A DNA stretch of 25,445 nt from NCBI GenBank assembly GCA_964624075.1, contig CAZUWH010000029.1, positions 1-25,445 of the forward strand. The letters run 5' to 3'. A program made the position numbers and the translations under genes. Positions 17,136 through 25,332 of this stretch are shown one piece after another. The stretch's first letter is position 1. Each line of letters opens with the position of its first letter. The notes under the pieces were generated by a model. The model had not been told where the DNA came from, searched no databases, and was given only the letters and a program-made list of their open reading frames with translations. The stretch comes from CAZUWH01 sp964624075 (GTDB lineage: Bacteria > Pseudomonadota > Alphaproteobacteria > Rhodospirillales > Rhodospirillaceae).

Positions 17136-19187
17136 ATGGCCGACGATACCAATGTCTCCCCATCTCCCGGTCTGTCTCCGGACACCAGAAATGTTGCCGA
17201 CTTTGCGGCCGTTCCGGACGACGGCGAACAGGCCATCAACTTCGACTTAACTCATCTACACGGTGGTGAGGACAAGCTGGACGAGGCCGAAGAGAAGGCC
17301 AATACCACCGATGACACGGGAAGCATTGGAGCGGATACCCAGTTCCGCTCCACCACCCACTAAGGCAGCTTTTTTACGCCTGAGGAAGTGGAAGGAGCAG
17401 TTCTTCAGGAAGGCGCGGTTGTCGTGATTGATCTTGCCAGCCACGGTGCAGACGAGGGGCCGTAGCGGCAACAGGATCAGCCGGAGGCAGATCCTCGCGA
17501 TGCGGTGCGCCAGGAAGACCAGCTAGTCATGGTTGAGGACGCGGACATTCTGGTCGTCCCGAACGGCGTACAAGCGACCGGCACGGGTGGGATCATCAGC
17601 TGGCAGGAATATCAGGAACACCGGGTATTGCCGGAAGAGGAAGCCGTCGCCACGACCACTCTTTCTGACATACAGGTTGCCGCTGATGATCCACCGGACT
17701 CTCTGTCGACCTCTTCATCGGCTCCCGCGGTACCGGCCACACCGGAATCAGCTACTTCCAGAGCCCGCTGCACCGCTTGCGCCGGAACCGGTTTCTGCGG
17801 AGCCGGATGTTTTACCGGGACTGTCACAGGTGGAAATCGCTTTCATCGACTCGGTAGTGGCGGACTGGTAATTTCTAGTCGAGGGGGTGCGGTCAGGGGT
17901 TGAGGTATTCGTTCTACAAAGTGATCAGGATAGGCTCGACCAGATCCTGGACGTTCTTGCCAACCGGACCGGAATCGACGCTATTCATAATTCTTTCCCA
18001 CGGGATGCAAGGGCCAGGTGACACTCGGTACGGCTGTACTGTCGCTCAGCCATACCGACGGTGAGGTGGACTATGTGCAGCTCAATGGCAAGGGTGCCTA
18101 GGTCAGACTTGGCCTCGGGGGCCTGGCCAGAACGCCGGCATACATGGCGTACACCCTGGCCATCGCGGCATCCCTCAATGATACCGACGGCTCTGAAACC
18201 CTGACCATCACGGTGGACAGTCTGCCGGCCGGCGTCAGCCTGTCAGCAGGCACGCCCAACCCCGATGGATCGTGGAACCTGACATCCATGATTTGAGCGG
18301 TCTTGAACTCATTGTGCCAGGGGGCGTCACGGGTGACATCGACTTGCGCGTCAGTGCGACGGCAACGGCAGAGTATACCGGGGATGCCAGCCTGAACGGG
18401 TCCATGGACTCCGACGATCAGTCTTCTGACAGTGGCAGCTAGACCACCCGTCTCCATGACAGGGAACAGGAGGAACAGAAAAAGGCGGAAGGGGAGGAGA
18501 AAAGGGATGAAAAGAGCGAGGAGGACGGAAAAGTTGTCGCTGCGGCTGAAGATGCCGTGACAACAGCGGGCAGGAACACGGTTGAAGAAGACAATAACGG
18601 GGAGAATAGCAATGGCGAAAACGATGACGGGGCAGAGGGAGAAACGGTCACATAGGTCACGATCAAAGGCATCGTCAACGATAACACGTCCCTGAAAGGA
18701 AGCGGTGGTAACGATATGATCGAGGCCTTGGACGGCAACGATTATATCAAAGCGGGCAAAGGAAACGACATCGTCTACGGCGGGGCCGGCAATGACATCC
18801 TGTATAGCGGGAGTAGAGATGACCTTCTCCATGGCGACGCGGGGGATGACCTCCTACGCGGTGGCGAGGGAGACGACACGTTCCTGTACAATCTTGGGGA
18901 TGGCAACGATATCATCCGCGGCGAAGGAGGGCAGGATCTGCTTGCCATCTTCCGACTCCAACGGCCTGCCTGGTGACTCGGTGGTTCAATGGTCGGAAGA
19001 CAGCCGCGAAGCCATGGCCCTTAGCAATGACGGCGATCTGATCTGGACTCTTGACAATCAAGGGGGGAAACATCTCTCTCGCCAGAGCGAAAGCGGTGCC
19101 AAACTATCAGAAAAAGCTTCTGGCACCATCAGTTTCGAAGATGGCAGCACCCTGGCTTTTGATGGAGTCGAGAAACTGAGCTGGTAA
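17136..19187 (+). pseudogene. RTX-type secreted protein with DUF4347 and cadherin-like domains, decayed
   Basis: Remnant of a large type I-secreted surface protein. Frame 1 starts at ATG 17136 (MADDTNVSPSPG) and is acidic; it meets TAA (17361-17363) and TAG (17463-17465), with plausible sequence continuing after each. After a frameshift near 17770 comes a DUF4347 domain (SQVEIAFIDSVVADW, stop, VEVFVLQSDQDRLDQILDVL, then DAIH/ILSHGMQG/QVTLGTAVLSL split by frameshifts). A VCBS/cadherin-like repeat follows (LAIAASLNDTDGSETLTITV, LPAGVSLSAGTPNPDGSW), then an acidic Glu-rich linker. RTX nonapeptides of GGxGxDxLx type lie at about 18700-18945 (GGAGNDILY, GDAGDDLLRGGEGDDTF). The C-terminus ISFEDGSTLAFDGVEKLSW is the typical type I secretion end. 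At about 2 kb it must also have lost internal repeats. No T1SS transporter gene is nearby. Confidence 0.85.
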
Positions 19188-19240
19188 GGTGTTTACAAAG
19201 GAGTGCGCGGGGGAAAGCCAGCGTTCCCCAGAGCAGTTGG

Positions 19241-19568
19241 AGACCTCTAATACTCTTGGGCCTTGATCATGACCTCCCCCAGGGCGCCGGCGGGTCGCAT
19301 CCGCGGCCCTTGGGCTTTTGCGCCATGCGGCGCGCTGCCGCGGCGGACGTTTTTGAGCATATATCACGATTGACGCTCGTTGGTATAACGGGCATGATGG
19401 TAATTGGAAGTGTCCAATCGGGTGAAGATATATTCCCCACGACTTCACGTTCTCTCCCTTGAGGGGGAGGGAGCGAATCGTATCATCGGGAACTTCACTC
19501 TTCGCCCGAAGGGAGGATCGGTGCCTTTGGAAGAATCTTGGTCGGTCACGATCAAGGCGCAGAGGTCT
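19241..19568. repeat. Element bounded by inverted repeats between RTX remnant and puuD-like gene
   Basis: AGACCTCT (19241-19248) is repeated inverted as AGAGGTCT (19561-19568). Further in, CCTTGATCATGACC (19261-19274) pairs 13 of 14 with the inverted copy at 19544-19557. The roughly 330-bp interior holds hairpins (GCGCC-ATGC-GGCGC near 19330), a TTGGAAGTGTCCAA palindrome (about 19403-19416) and a G/C repeat (19452-19474). There is no transposase. It looks like a non-autonomous element; the right end touches the stop codon of the puuD-like gene. Confidence 0.5.
19452..19474. repeat. G/C-rich dispersed repeat copy
   Basis: CTCTCCCTTGAGGGGGAGGG is a short palindrome of the dispersed family, inside the inverted-repeat element. 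Confidence 0.55.
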
Positions 19569-20323
19569 TACGCTGCCGCGGCGAGCCGTTTGTGGCAGGC
19601 CTCTCCGAACGTGCGGAACAAACCAGCCGCCAGGAGATCCATCCGCCAGATCCATTCCGGGTGCCATTGCACGCCAATGCCATAAGGCATTCGTTCGATC
19701 CGCACCGCCTCGATTAGACCATCAGGGGCGACCGCTTCGACGGCCAGCCCGGGCGCCAGCCGTTCGATTCCTTGCCCATGCAACGAATTGACCCGCACCT
19801 CTATCGTGCCAGCCAAGCGAGCCAGTAGCCCGCCAGGAGCGAGCCGCACCGGATGGACCGGTGCGAACTGAATGTCCAGGGGGGCGTCCTGATCAGGACG
19901 GTGATCCATCTTGCCAGGCTGTTCATGTACGTATTGGTAGAGCGTACCACCCAAGGCAACATTCAACTCCTGGATACCACGGCAAATGGCCAGCAATGGG
20001 ACACCGCGGTTGACACAAGCACGGATAAGTGGCACAACGGTTGCGTCGCGGCGCTGATCGTGCAGTGCGCCGGGGCGGCTGTGATCGAGCCCATAACGGC
20101 TGGGATGGACATTTGATTTGCTACCCGTCAGCAACACACCATCAACATGTCCCAGCAATTCGTCGGGATCGAGCGACTCACCTAAAGCTGGAATCATGAA
20201 CGGCACGCAATCCGCTGCCTCGATCACTGCCGTTAGGTAGATCTCAGGTACCGCGTGAAAGGGCATCTCCTCCCCCGTCACGTCCTTGACACAGGCAGAT
20301 ACACCGATCATCGGTCGGGACAT
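19568..20323 (-). CDS. Gamma-glutamyl-gamma-aminobutyrate hydrolase family protein (class I glutamine amidotransferase-like)
   Basis: Peptidase C26/PuuD-like hydrolase, which cleaves gamma-glutamyl amides such as gamma-glutamyl-GABA in polyamine degradation. 251 residues from ATG 20323, which has a strong AGGAGG 9 nt upstream; a longer frame to 20368 would abut lolA and lacks such a site. The catalytic triad of class I amidotransferases is visible: nucleophile Cys114 in LLAICRGIQELNVALGGTLYQ, and His221/Glu223 in VQWHPEW. The oxyanion region GVLLTGSKSNVHPSRYG is also typical. No other putrescine genes are nearby, so the physiological substrate is uncertain. It lies 44 bp downstream of the lolA-like gene on the same strand and may be co-transcribed. 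Stop is TAA, touching the repeat element at 19241-19568. Confidence 0.9.
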   Translation of the reverse strand: MSRPMIGVSACVKDVTGEEMPFHAVPEIYLTAVIEAADCVPFMIPALGESLDPDELLGHVDGVLLTGSKSNVHPSRYGLDHSRPGALHDQRRDATVVPLIRACVNRGVPLLAICRGIQELNVALGGTLYQYVHEQPGKMDHRPDQDAPLDIQFAPVHPVRLAPGGLLARLAGTIEVRVNSLHGQGIERLAPGLAVEAVAPDGLIEAVRIERMPYGIGVQWHPEWIWRMDLLAAGLFRTFGEACHKRLAAAA

Positions 20324-20367
20324 GGCGTGCTTCCTCCTGGCCAATGACGAACAACCCCCAAGGTACA

Positions 20368-21069
20368 CTAACTGTCGTGTGGCTTGAAGAATTTCTGGTC
20401 GGTGAACGTGAATAGCTTCGGATCGAGCTTGACATCGGTTTCGGCATCATAGAGTGAAACCGTCACGGTCTGCCCCTGGGCATCCCGGACACGCCACTGT
20501 TTTAGCGCGAAAGGCTTCTCACTGAACAGAAGTGTCAATTCACCGGCAGACGGATCCCTGGTCTGGATCAGGCTCACCTCCACGGCACCGGGGACACGAT
20601 GGATTGCCATCACGGTGACATCTCCCTTCAGACGGACCGGAACCCGGAGCAGGATCCCGGCTGGTGTCGTTTCAAGCCCGATATAGGAGGTCTGTTCCAG
20701 CTTGGCATCGTAATAGATAAGATGGCGTCCATCGGCAACAATCAACAGCGGGGATGGGGGATCGTACTCAAGACGCATCCGGCCTGGTCGTGACAGAAAT
20801 ACCGTTCCCTCGGCATAAACGCCGGTTCCAGAAACCTGCAAGAAGCGGGCCCGCACTGTTCCAACATTGTTTAGATAGGTTTCTACCTGAAGCAGAATCT
20901 CCTGTTCTGTGGGCAAAAACGCGTCTGGCCCTGCCGTCAGGGCCATGGCTGGTGCCAAGCCTGGATACGGTGCCGTCCCTCCCATACCACCCATGATAAC
21001 AACACAGGCCAGCATCCCTTTCCATCCCCTCCCCACGCGGACGACTCCTCCACTGACGACACGTCTCAT
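20368..21069 (-). CDS. lolA: Outer-membrane lipoprotein carrier LolA-like protein
   Basis: Periplasmic chaperone that takes lipoproteins from the LolCDE transporter to the outer membrane. About 233 residues from ATG 21069. A basic start (MRRVVSGGVVRVGRGWKG) and hydrophobic stretch (MLACVVIMGGMGG) form a signal peptide ending near APAMALTAG. The mature part shows the LolA fold: VETYLNNVGTVRARFLQVSG, AEGTVFLSRPGRMRLEYDPP, LLIVADGRHLIYYDAKLEQTSY and a C-terminal LFTFTDQKFFKPHDS. The Arg in RMRLEY is the conserved hydrophobic-cavity residue region. A GTG at 21117 would extend the frame by 16 residues; neither start has a clear ribosome binding site. In many alphaproteobacteria ftsK precedes lolA (from memory); here only an unexplained fragment and then the ATP synthase genes lie upstream. 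Confidence 0.88.
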   Translation of the reverse strand: MRRVVSGGVVRVGRGWKGMLACVVIMGGMGGTAPYPGLAPAMALTAGPDAFLPTEQEILLQVETYLNNVGTVRARFLQVSGTGVYAEGTVFLSRPGRMRLEYDPPSPLLIVADGRHLIYYDAKLEQTSYIGLETTPAGILLRVPVRLKGDVTVMAIHRVPGAVEVSLIQTRDPSAGELTLLFSEKPFALKQWRVRDAQGQTVTVSLYDAETDVKLDPKLFTFTDQKFFKPHDS

Positions 21070-21137
21070 GACTGTCAAGATTGAACGAAACAGCAGCACA
21101 GGCAAGAATGGTTCCACAGGCCTTTAGAGCAACAACA

Positions 21138-21256
21138 CTACCTCGCCAGGGCCGCGATAGCCCAGTTCTTGACACCCTTTCCAGCTCCGGATAGAGGGAC
21201 GCCATCCTTCACCCGAACCACACCGTTGCCGTCACGGCGATGCCTTAAGTCAGGCC
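21138..21256 (-). other. Possible short coding remnant upstream of lolA
   Basis: A minus-strand frame of about 38 codons between a TGA and TAG 21138-21140 reads FRPDLRHRRDGNGVVRVKDG and then ends GVKNWAIAALAR. It looks more protein-like than random, but it has no start codon and I cannot assign a family. It could be a gene fragment, or chance. The rest of the 21141-21463 gap shows no gene. Confidence 0.2.
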
Positions 21257-21463
21257 TAAATCAAGGTTTACGTTCGCTGCTATGAGACTGTGGGGGCACA
21301 GATTACCAGAAGAGGCATGAGACCACCCCCAACGGCTCTCCCCCCCATCCCACCTGACACTGCACATATGCCCTGGGGCCCCATCTCCAACCCCCCGACG
21401 AAACGCCCCCTCTGGCCGTGAAGAGCACCACCCCTGACGGCAATTCCCTCCCCAGCATTCCGA

Positions 21464-21958
21464 TCATTGCAAACGGAGCGGCAATTCCAGAATGGCTTGA
21501 TCTACCAGAGCTCCGGCCCGTTTGGGATCCAGATTTTCAGCCATGAGGCGTCTGGTGGCGGCCACGGCGATATCAATCGCCAGGTTACGCACCTCTGCAA
21601 TGGCCTGGGCCTCAGCCTGAGCGATACGACTCAAAGCTTGGGCTTCACGCCGTCGCGTTGCTTCTTCCAGTTCAGCCAAGCTCTCTTTTTTCTGGCGTGC
21701 TGCCTCAGCTTGGGCGCGAGCGACAATCGTCTCTGCTTCCCTCATGGCGTCACGTTGTTTGCGCTGGTATTCGGCCAGAAGGTGTTGCGCCTCCTCCCGC
21801 AGACGACGGGCTTCATCAAGCTTGGCCTTGATTTTTTCGGCGCGCATGTCGAGGGCAGCCCCGATGCCCCTGACCACCCGCTTGAAAGCACCGCCCACAA
21901 CGACTGCAAAGGCAACGGCCACCCAGAACTCGGCACTGGCATAAAACGCGCTCTGCAT
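21464..21958 (-). CDS. atpF: ATP synthase F0 subunit b
   Basis: Peripheral stalk subunit linking the F1 head to the membrane sector. 164 residues: an N-terminal membrane helix (AEFWVAVAFAVVVGGAF, about residues 8-26), then a long charged coiled coil rich in Arg, Glu and Ala (MRAEKIKAKLDEARRLREEA onwards). Start ATG 21958 overlaps the stop of the b' gene by one base (TGATG) and is preceded by AAGGAG at 8 nt within that gene, a clear sign of translational coupling; an adjacent in-frame GTG at 21961 is less likely. It is the last gene of the minus-strand F0 operon; F1 genes are not in the window, as usual for alphaproteobacteria with split F0/F1 operons. Confidence 0.95.
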   Translation of the reverse strand: MQSAFYASAEFWVAVAFAVVVGGAFKRVVRGIGAALDMRAEKIKAKLDEARRLREEAQHLLAEYQRKQRDAMREAETIVARAQAEAARQKKESLAELEEATRRREAQALSRIAQAEAQAIAEVRNLAIDIAVAATRRLMAENLDPKRAGALVDQAILELPLRLQ

Positions 21959-22452
21959 CACATGCGCTCCTTCACCACGACCGCGACGGCATCGTGGTAG
22001 CGGGATACCTCAAGCGCAAGACCAACGAGCCGTTCCACAGCGGTTTTGGCTACCTCGGCGGCAATCTCCTTGACCTGCCCTAGGGCAACCTGTTTGGCTG
22101 CCGCAATGCGCGCCTCACCCCTCTTGATCTCTCTAGCCAACCGTTCTGTCAGTTGCTGATTGTAGCTTTGAATCAAATTGGTCAGTTCATCCTGGCTTTG
22201 CTGCAAGACAACATGTGCCTCTCTCCGGGCATTGGCCAGGGCTCGCTCATAAGCCTGGATGGCAATCTCCATTTGTGCCTTGAGCTGACTGGCCCGTTCC
22301 AGATCATCGTCGATACGGCGTTGCCGTTCAGATAGCACCTCGGCAATACGCGGCAAGACAAGGCGAGCCGCGAGGAAGTAAAGCATTCCGAAACAAATAG
22401 CCAGCCAGAAAAGCTGGGAAGGAAAAAAAGCCGTATCAAACTGCGGCAACAT
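21958..22452 (-). CDS. atpF': ATP synthase F0 subunit b'
   Basis: Second, divergent stalk subunit, forming a b-b' heterodimer in photosynthetic and related bacteria. 164 residues. The N-terminus MLPQFDTAFFPSQLFWLAIC leads into one membrane helix (to about residue 30) and the diagnostic LVLPRIAEVLSERQRRIDDDLERA, followed by a coiled coil. It lies after atpE and directly before atpF, sharing one base with it. ATG 22452 is well supported by the family N-terminus. It is separated from atpE by an unusually long gap of 198 nt. Confidence 0.95.
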   Translation of the reverse strand: MLPQFDTAFFPSQLFWLAICFGMLYFLAARLVLPRIAEVLSERQRRIDDDLERASQLKAQMEIAIQAYERALANARREAHVVLQQSQDELTNLIQSYNQQLTERLAREIKRGEARIAAAKQVALGQVKEIAAEVAKTAVERLVGLALEVSRYHDAVAVVVKERM

Positions 22453-22650
22453 CGCAACAACGCCCCCTTCACGTCTACTATGGCGACTGTAGCGTCGGCA
22501 ACCACACCTTACGATTCCTGCAGGACTTTTGTAGTGTCATCCCGTCTGCAAGTCATGTCCGCTGCTCTTTCTCCCGGAGGGGGGTCCATCCTTCCGCCTG
22601 CCTCCGCAGGTAACGCCCCTCCCTTACACCCCTGACAAAGCCGCAAAGGT
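22453..22650. other. 198-nt gap inside the F0 operon, with hairpin
   Basis: It lies between atpE and atpF' on the minus strand. No gene was seen. A small stem CCTGC-CTCC-GCAGG (22597-22610) sits about 40 nt past the atpE stop, next to a GGAGGGGGG run (22577-22584). A stabilising or attenuating hairpin that raises c-subunit yield is possible; this is inference. Confidence 0.45.
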
Positions 22651-22878
22651 TCAAACGGCAAACAGCAGAATCAGGGCAACAACCAGCGCGAACAAGGCAA
22701 TTGCCTCTGTTACGGCAAAACCAATCCATCCATACAACTCTACATTGACCTTAGCAGACGGATTACGCCCAACGGTCGAAATAAGATTGGACCAGATATT
22801 ACCGACACCGATACCTGAGCCGATCATACCGATTGCCGCCAAACCCGCGCCAATCATTTTTGCTGCTGCAGGATCCAC
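22651..22878 (-). CDS. atpE: ATP synthase F0 subunit c
   Basis: Membrane rotor ring subunit. 75 residues from GTG 22878, which has AAGGAG 8 nt upstream and gives the standard alphaproteobacterial N-terminus (V/M)DPAAAKMIGAGLAAIGM; the longer frame from 22977 would overlap the atpB stop and adds non-family sequence. Helix 1 has the Gly-rich GSGIGVGNIWS; the polar loop is RNPSAKVN; helix 2 carries the ion-binding Glu58 in GFAVTEAIALFALVVALILLF. The pattern around Glu58 is that of a proton-type ring; no Na+-binding signature was recognised. It lies between atpB (76 nt upstream) and atpF' (198 nt downstream). Confidence 0.96.
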   Translation of the reverse strand: MDPAAAKMIGAGLAAIGMIGSGIGVGNIWSNLISTVGRNPSAKVNVELYGWIGFAVTEAIALFALVVALILLFAV

Positions 22879-22954
22879 GATTACACTCCTTTCCTTGTCC
22901 TTTGGACGGTTACCCACACTTGAATTCACGCCTTGCCTTTTTCCTGGCATACCA

Positions 22955-23680
22955 TCAGTGCATGTTGATGGCATCATTCAAATAGATGCAGGACAAGATC
23001 GTGAATACATAAGCCTGCAAAAAGGCAATGCCAAATTCGAGAATAGTCACACCCACGGTTGCGGCCAATGGCACGATTCCGAACAGAACACCCAATGATA
23101 CGACAAACCCCGCCAATACCTTCAACATGATGTGGCCAACAGTCATATTGGCGAACAACCGGACCGACAGACTAAATGGCCGCGACAGATATGAAATGAT
23201 CTCGATCGGAATCAAGATCGGTGCGGCTGCAAGAGGAGCCCCGTGTGGGAAAAACAACCTCAGGAAATGCAAGCCATGGCGCGCAAAGCCAATCAGGGTC
23301 ACGCCCGTGAAGACCGCGAGCGCCAACGCCCCCGTCACCACGATATGGCTGGTATAGGTGAAACTGTAGGGAAGCATGCCCAGAAGATTGCCCACCAGCA
23401 CAAACATGAAAAGGGTAAAAACGAATGGGAAATACCGGAATCCTTCCTTGCCGACATTGTCGCGGATCATGTTGGCAATGAATTCATAGGTTACCTCCGC
23501 CAACGACTGCCATCGTCCTGGCACTAGGCTGCGATCACGCATTCCCCAGACCAGGAAAAAATAACTGGTCAGCACCCCGATGACCATGAACAGAGCTGAA
23601 TTGGAAAAAGAGATGTCAACCCCCCCGATCTGAATGGGGATCAGCGGCTGAATCTCAAACTGATGGACTGGACTTGCCAC
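22955..23680 (-). CDS. atpB: ATP synthase F0 subunit a
   Basis: Stator membrane subunit forming the proton half-channels. 241 residues, five to six membrane helices. The start is GTG 23680 with GAGG about 6 nt upstream and MASPVHQFEIQPLIPIQIGG, a family-like N-terminus. The essential Arg is in SLSVRLFANMTVGHIM (about residue 173), and the last helices carry LEFGIAFLQAYVFTILSCIYLNDA with the conserved Glu and Gln of the channel. It lies 27 nt downstream of atpI. Confidence 0.96.
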   Translation of the reverse strand: MASPVHQFEIQPLIPIQIGGVDISFSNSALFMVIGVLTSYFFLVWGMRDRSLVPGRWQSLAEVTYEFIANMIRDNVGKEGFRYFPFVFTLFMFVLVGNLLGMLPYSFTYTSHIVVTGALALAVFTGVTLIGFARHGLHFLRLFFPHGAPLAAAPILIPIEIISYLSRPFSLSVRLFANMTVGHIMLKVLAGFVVSLGVLFGIVPLAATVGVTILEFGIAFLQAYVFTILSCIYLNDAINMH

Positions 23681-23707
23681 CGTCGCCTCGTTTTCCCTTA
23701 TTTTCCC

Positions 23708-24193
23708 TTATTCCCTCGCCGCTTCCGGCTCTTCAGGAAGCTTAGCATGCCACACGTGACCCCTCTCATCCGTGTCATTCCTCTTCCCGTTAAGCCTCTG
23801 CGGTTTCGACACCCCTCTTGTGTCTGGCACCCCGTCCCGCTGCTTCTGCCGTTCCTGCTGCCGCCGCATGGCCTGGCCAAAACCAACGGCCTCATCAAGT
23901 CCACGCGTGATACGATAGGTGCTCACTACGCCTGCCGCCCCACCCAAAAAGAGAAACAGGAACATGATCCATGGACGTGTTCCCAACCCCCTATCCAGAA
24001 GCCAACCTAACCCTCCTCCCACGGCGACTGCTGCCACCAGCTCAAGGCTGACCCGCCAGGCCAATCCTATTCCCGAAACCGTTTCCCGCTTTCCATCCGT
24101 TTCCCGCTCCGTGGCGCGCGCAGCCCCCAACCGCGCCGCAAAGTCAGCCAATCCCTGAGAAACTTCACCCTCATTCCGTTCTTGCCCCTTCAT
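23708..24193 (-). CDS. atpI: AtpI/AtpZ-family ATP synthase assembly protein
   Basis: Small membrane protein at the head of the F0 operon, thought to help c-ring assembly or Mg2+ supply. About 161 residues from ATG 24193. The charged N-terminal region (SQGLADFAARLGAARA) is followed by two membrane helices (about 45-65 and 75-95) with the family motif GLGWLLDRGLGTRPW and FLFLGGAAGVVSTYR. The C-terminal tail after GLDEAVGFGQAMRR is long, basic and low in conservation, longer than in many homologs. An upstream TTG 24217 is the alternative start. A good promoter lies at 24250-24279. Confidence 0.9.
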   Translation of the reverse strand: MKGQERNEGEVSQGLADFAARLGAARATERETDGKRETVSGIGLAWRVSLELVAAVAVGGGLGWLLDRGLGTRPWIMFLFLFLGGAAGVVSTYRITRGLDEAVGFGQAMRRQQERQKQRDGVPDTRGVSKPQRLNGKRNDTDERGHVWHAKLPEEPEAARE

Positions 24194-24249
24194 GCTCCGC
24201 CGCACACTCTCCCTCAATCTTACCGACGATCAGGCCAGAAACGATCGTA

Positions 24250-24279
24250 CCATACGGAAACGCCCTGTCATCTGTCAAG
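24250..24279 (-). promoter_or_regulatory. Promoter of the F0 ATP synthase operon
   Basis: On the minus strand TTGACA (24279-24274) and TATGGT (24255-24250) are separated by 18 nt, a good housekeeping-type promoter. Transcription would begin near 24243, about 50 nt before atpI. The long repeat copy B starts immediately upstream, at 24297. Confidence 0.65.
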
Positions 24280-24296
24280 GAGGAACCCGGAGGCCA

Positions 24297-24493
24297 GCAA
24301 TTCTCAGTATGAAACTTATTCCAGATCGTCTTGGCAGATTCCACCCCCAAACCCTTCTCCCCCGAGGGGGGATAGGCCCCCCTTCAGGAGGTGGGCGTGT
24401 TCCCTCCAGGGAGGGGTCTCTTTTGGGACGGGGGCCGTTGGGAGAGGATCAGGAGAGGATCAAGAGGGGGCGTGAAGTCTTCCATCTGGAACG
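24297..24493. repeat. Long dispersed repeat, copy B (about 197 bp)
   Basis: Same-orientation relative of 2081-2262, slightly longer. Its internal GATCAGGAGAG/GATCAAGAGGG stretch appears once in copy A and duplicated here. It lies directly upstream of the atpI promoter. There is no coding content. Confidence 0.7.
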
Positions 24494-24498
24494 GCAAG

Positions 24499-24524
24499 CC
24501 CTCCCCCATCCAGGGGGAAGGGGG
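24499..24524. repeat. G/C-rich dispersed repeat copy
   Basis: CCCTCCCCCATCCAGGGGGA followed by AGGG is a near-perfect palindrome of the family, adjacent to long repeat B. Confidence 0.65.
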
Positions 24525-24529
24525 TGCCG

Positions 24530-25260
24530 TGATGCCTGTTCTGCAAATCAGTGTCATTCCCATAATAAGAATCGCTGCCGGAGGCCCACGGCAAGCGGGG
24601 GGACAGGGCCGTTGCCAGCAAACCTCACCTCCCGTCAATTCCGAAACAGGGTCCGAGACAGGGGATGACACCCCCTACGGCATGCTAGTCGGGATCACCA
24701 TGGACGGGAACCCGGATTGGGTTGGGTGGAGATTGACCCTGGTTGCCGCACGCTCTCGGAACAACGGAGCGACGAGTGACTCAAGCCCAATGTGCCGCAA
24801 CTGCGCCATTGTCTCCGAGAAAATGGCCACGCGGTTGCATGAGATGGCGGAACAGGCTAGGGTGCAGATCCGGGTTACCATGCGCCTGACGCCATGAGAG
24901 CGGTCTTTCGGAAATTTCTTGCGAAACCTGGAACCTGCGGACTCCGCGGCAACCAAATCCATCACCACGCCGCCCATTGGCGGCATGGTGATGGTCAGAT
25001 CGCCCGCGCCCGCAACATCTAGCATCACCGGAAACGATGGACCCTGGTGAACCTGATCGCCGACAATCTGCCGAGGGTGGGATGGAAACGGTGTGTGACG
25101 TGATCGTGACCACGGTCGGCATTGGCCATGTTCATCAAGACGAAACACGGCCTCGTGCACGAATCCAGCGCCTCCCTCTACTCCAGCGATTGCCGGCATT
25201 CTTAACCGTCTGAGCAATAACGGTTCTTGATACGGTCTGCCAACCTGTTGAGAAACCTGG
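24530..25260. other. Unassigned region between the ATP operon and tRNA-Thr
   Basis: A minus-strand open frame spans 24675-25283 (202 codons) but runs into the tRNA gene and has no domain I recognise. Its middle part (DLVAAESAGSRF, GVRRMVTRICTLACSAISC) is more protein-like than its ends, so a decayed gene is possible. The plus strand shows only shorter frames. I do not call a gene here. Confidence 0.4.
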
Positions 25261-25332
25261 TGCCGCCGGAGTGAATTGAACACTCGACCCCACCCTTACC
25301 AAGGGTGTGCTCTACCCCTGAGCTACGGCGGC
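25261..25332 (-). tRNA. tRNA-Thr (GGT)
   Basis: The 72-nt minus-strand sequence folds fully. The acceptor is GCCGCCG with CGGCGGC, the D-arm has AGCTCAGGGGTAGAGC, and the anticodon stem CACCC/GGGTG has loop TTGGTAA, giving anticodon GGT. The T-arm is GAGTG TTCAATT CACTC and the discriminator base is A. CCA is not encoded. Confidence 0.96.
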
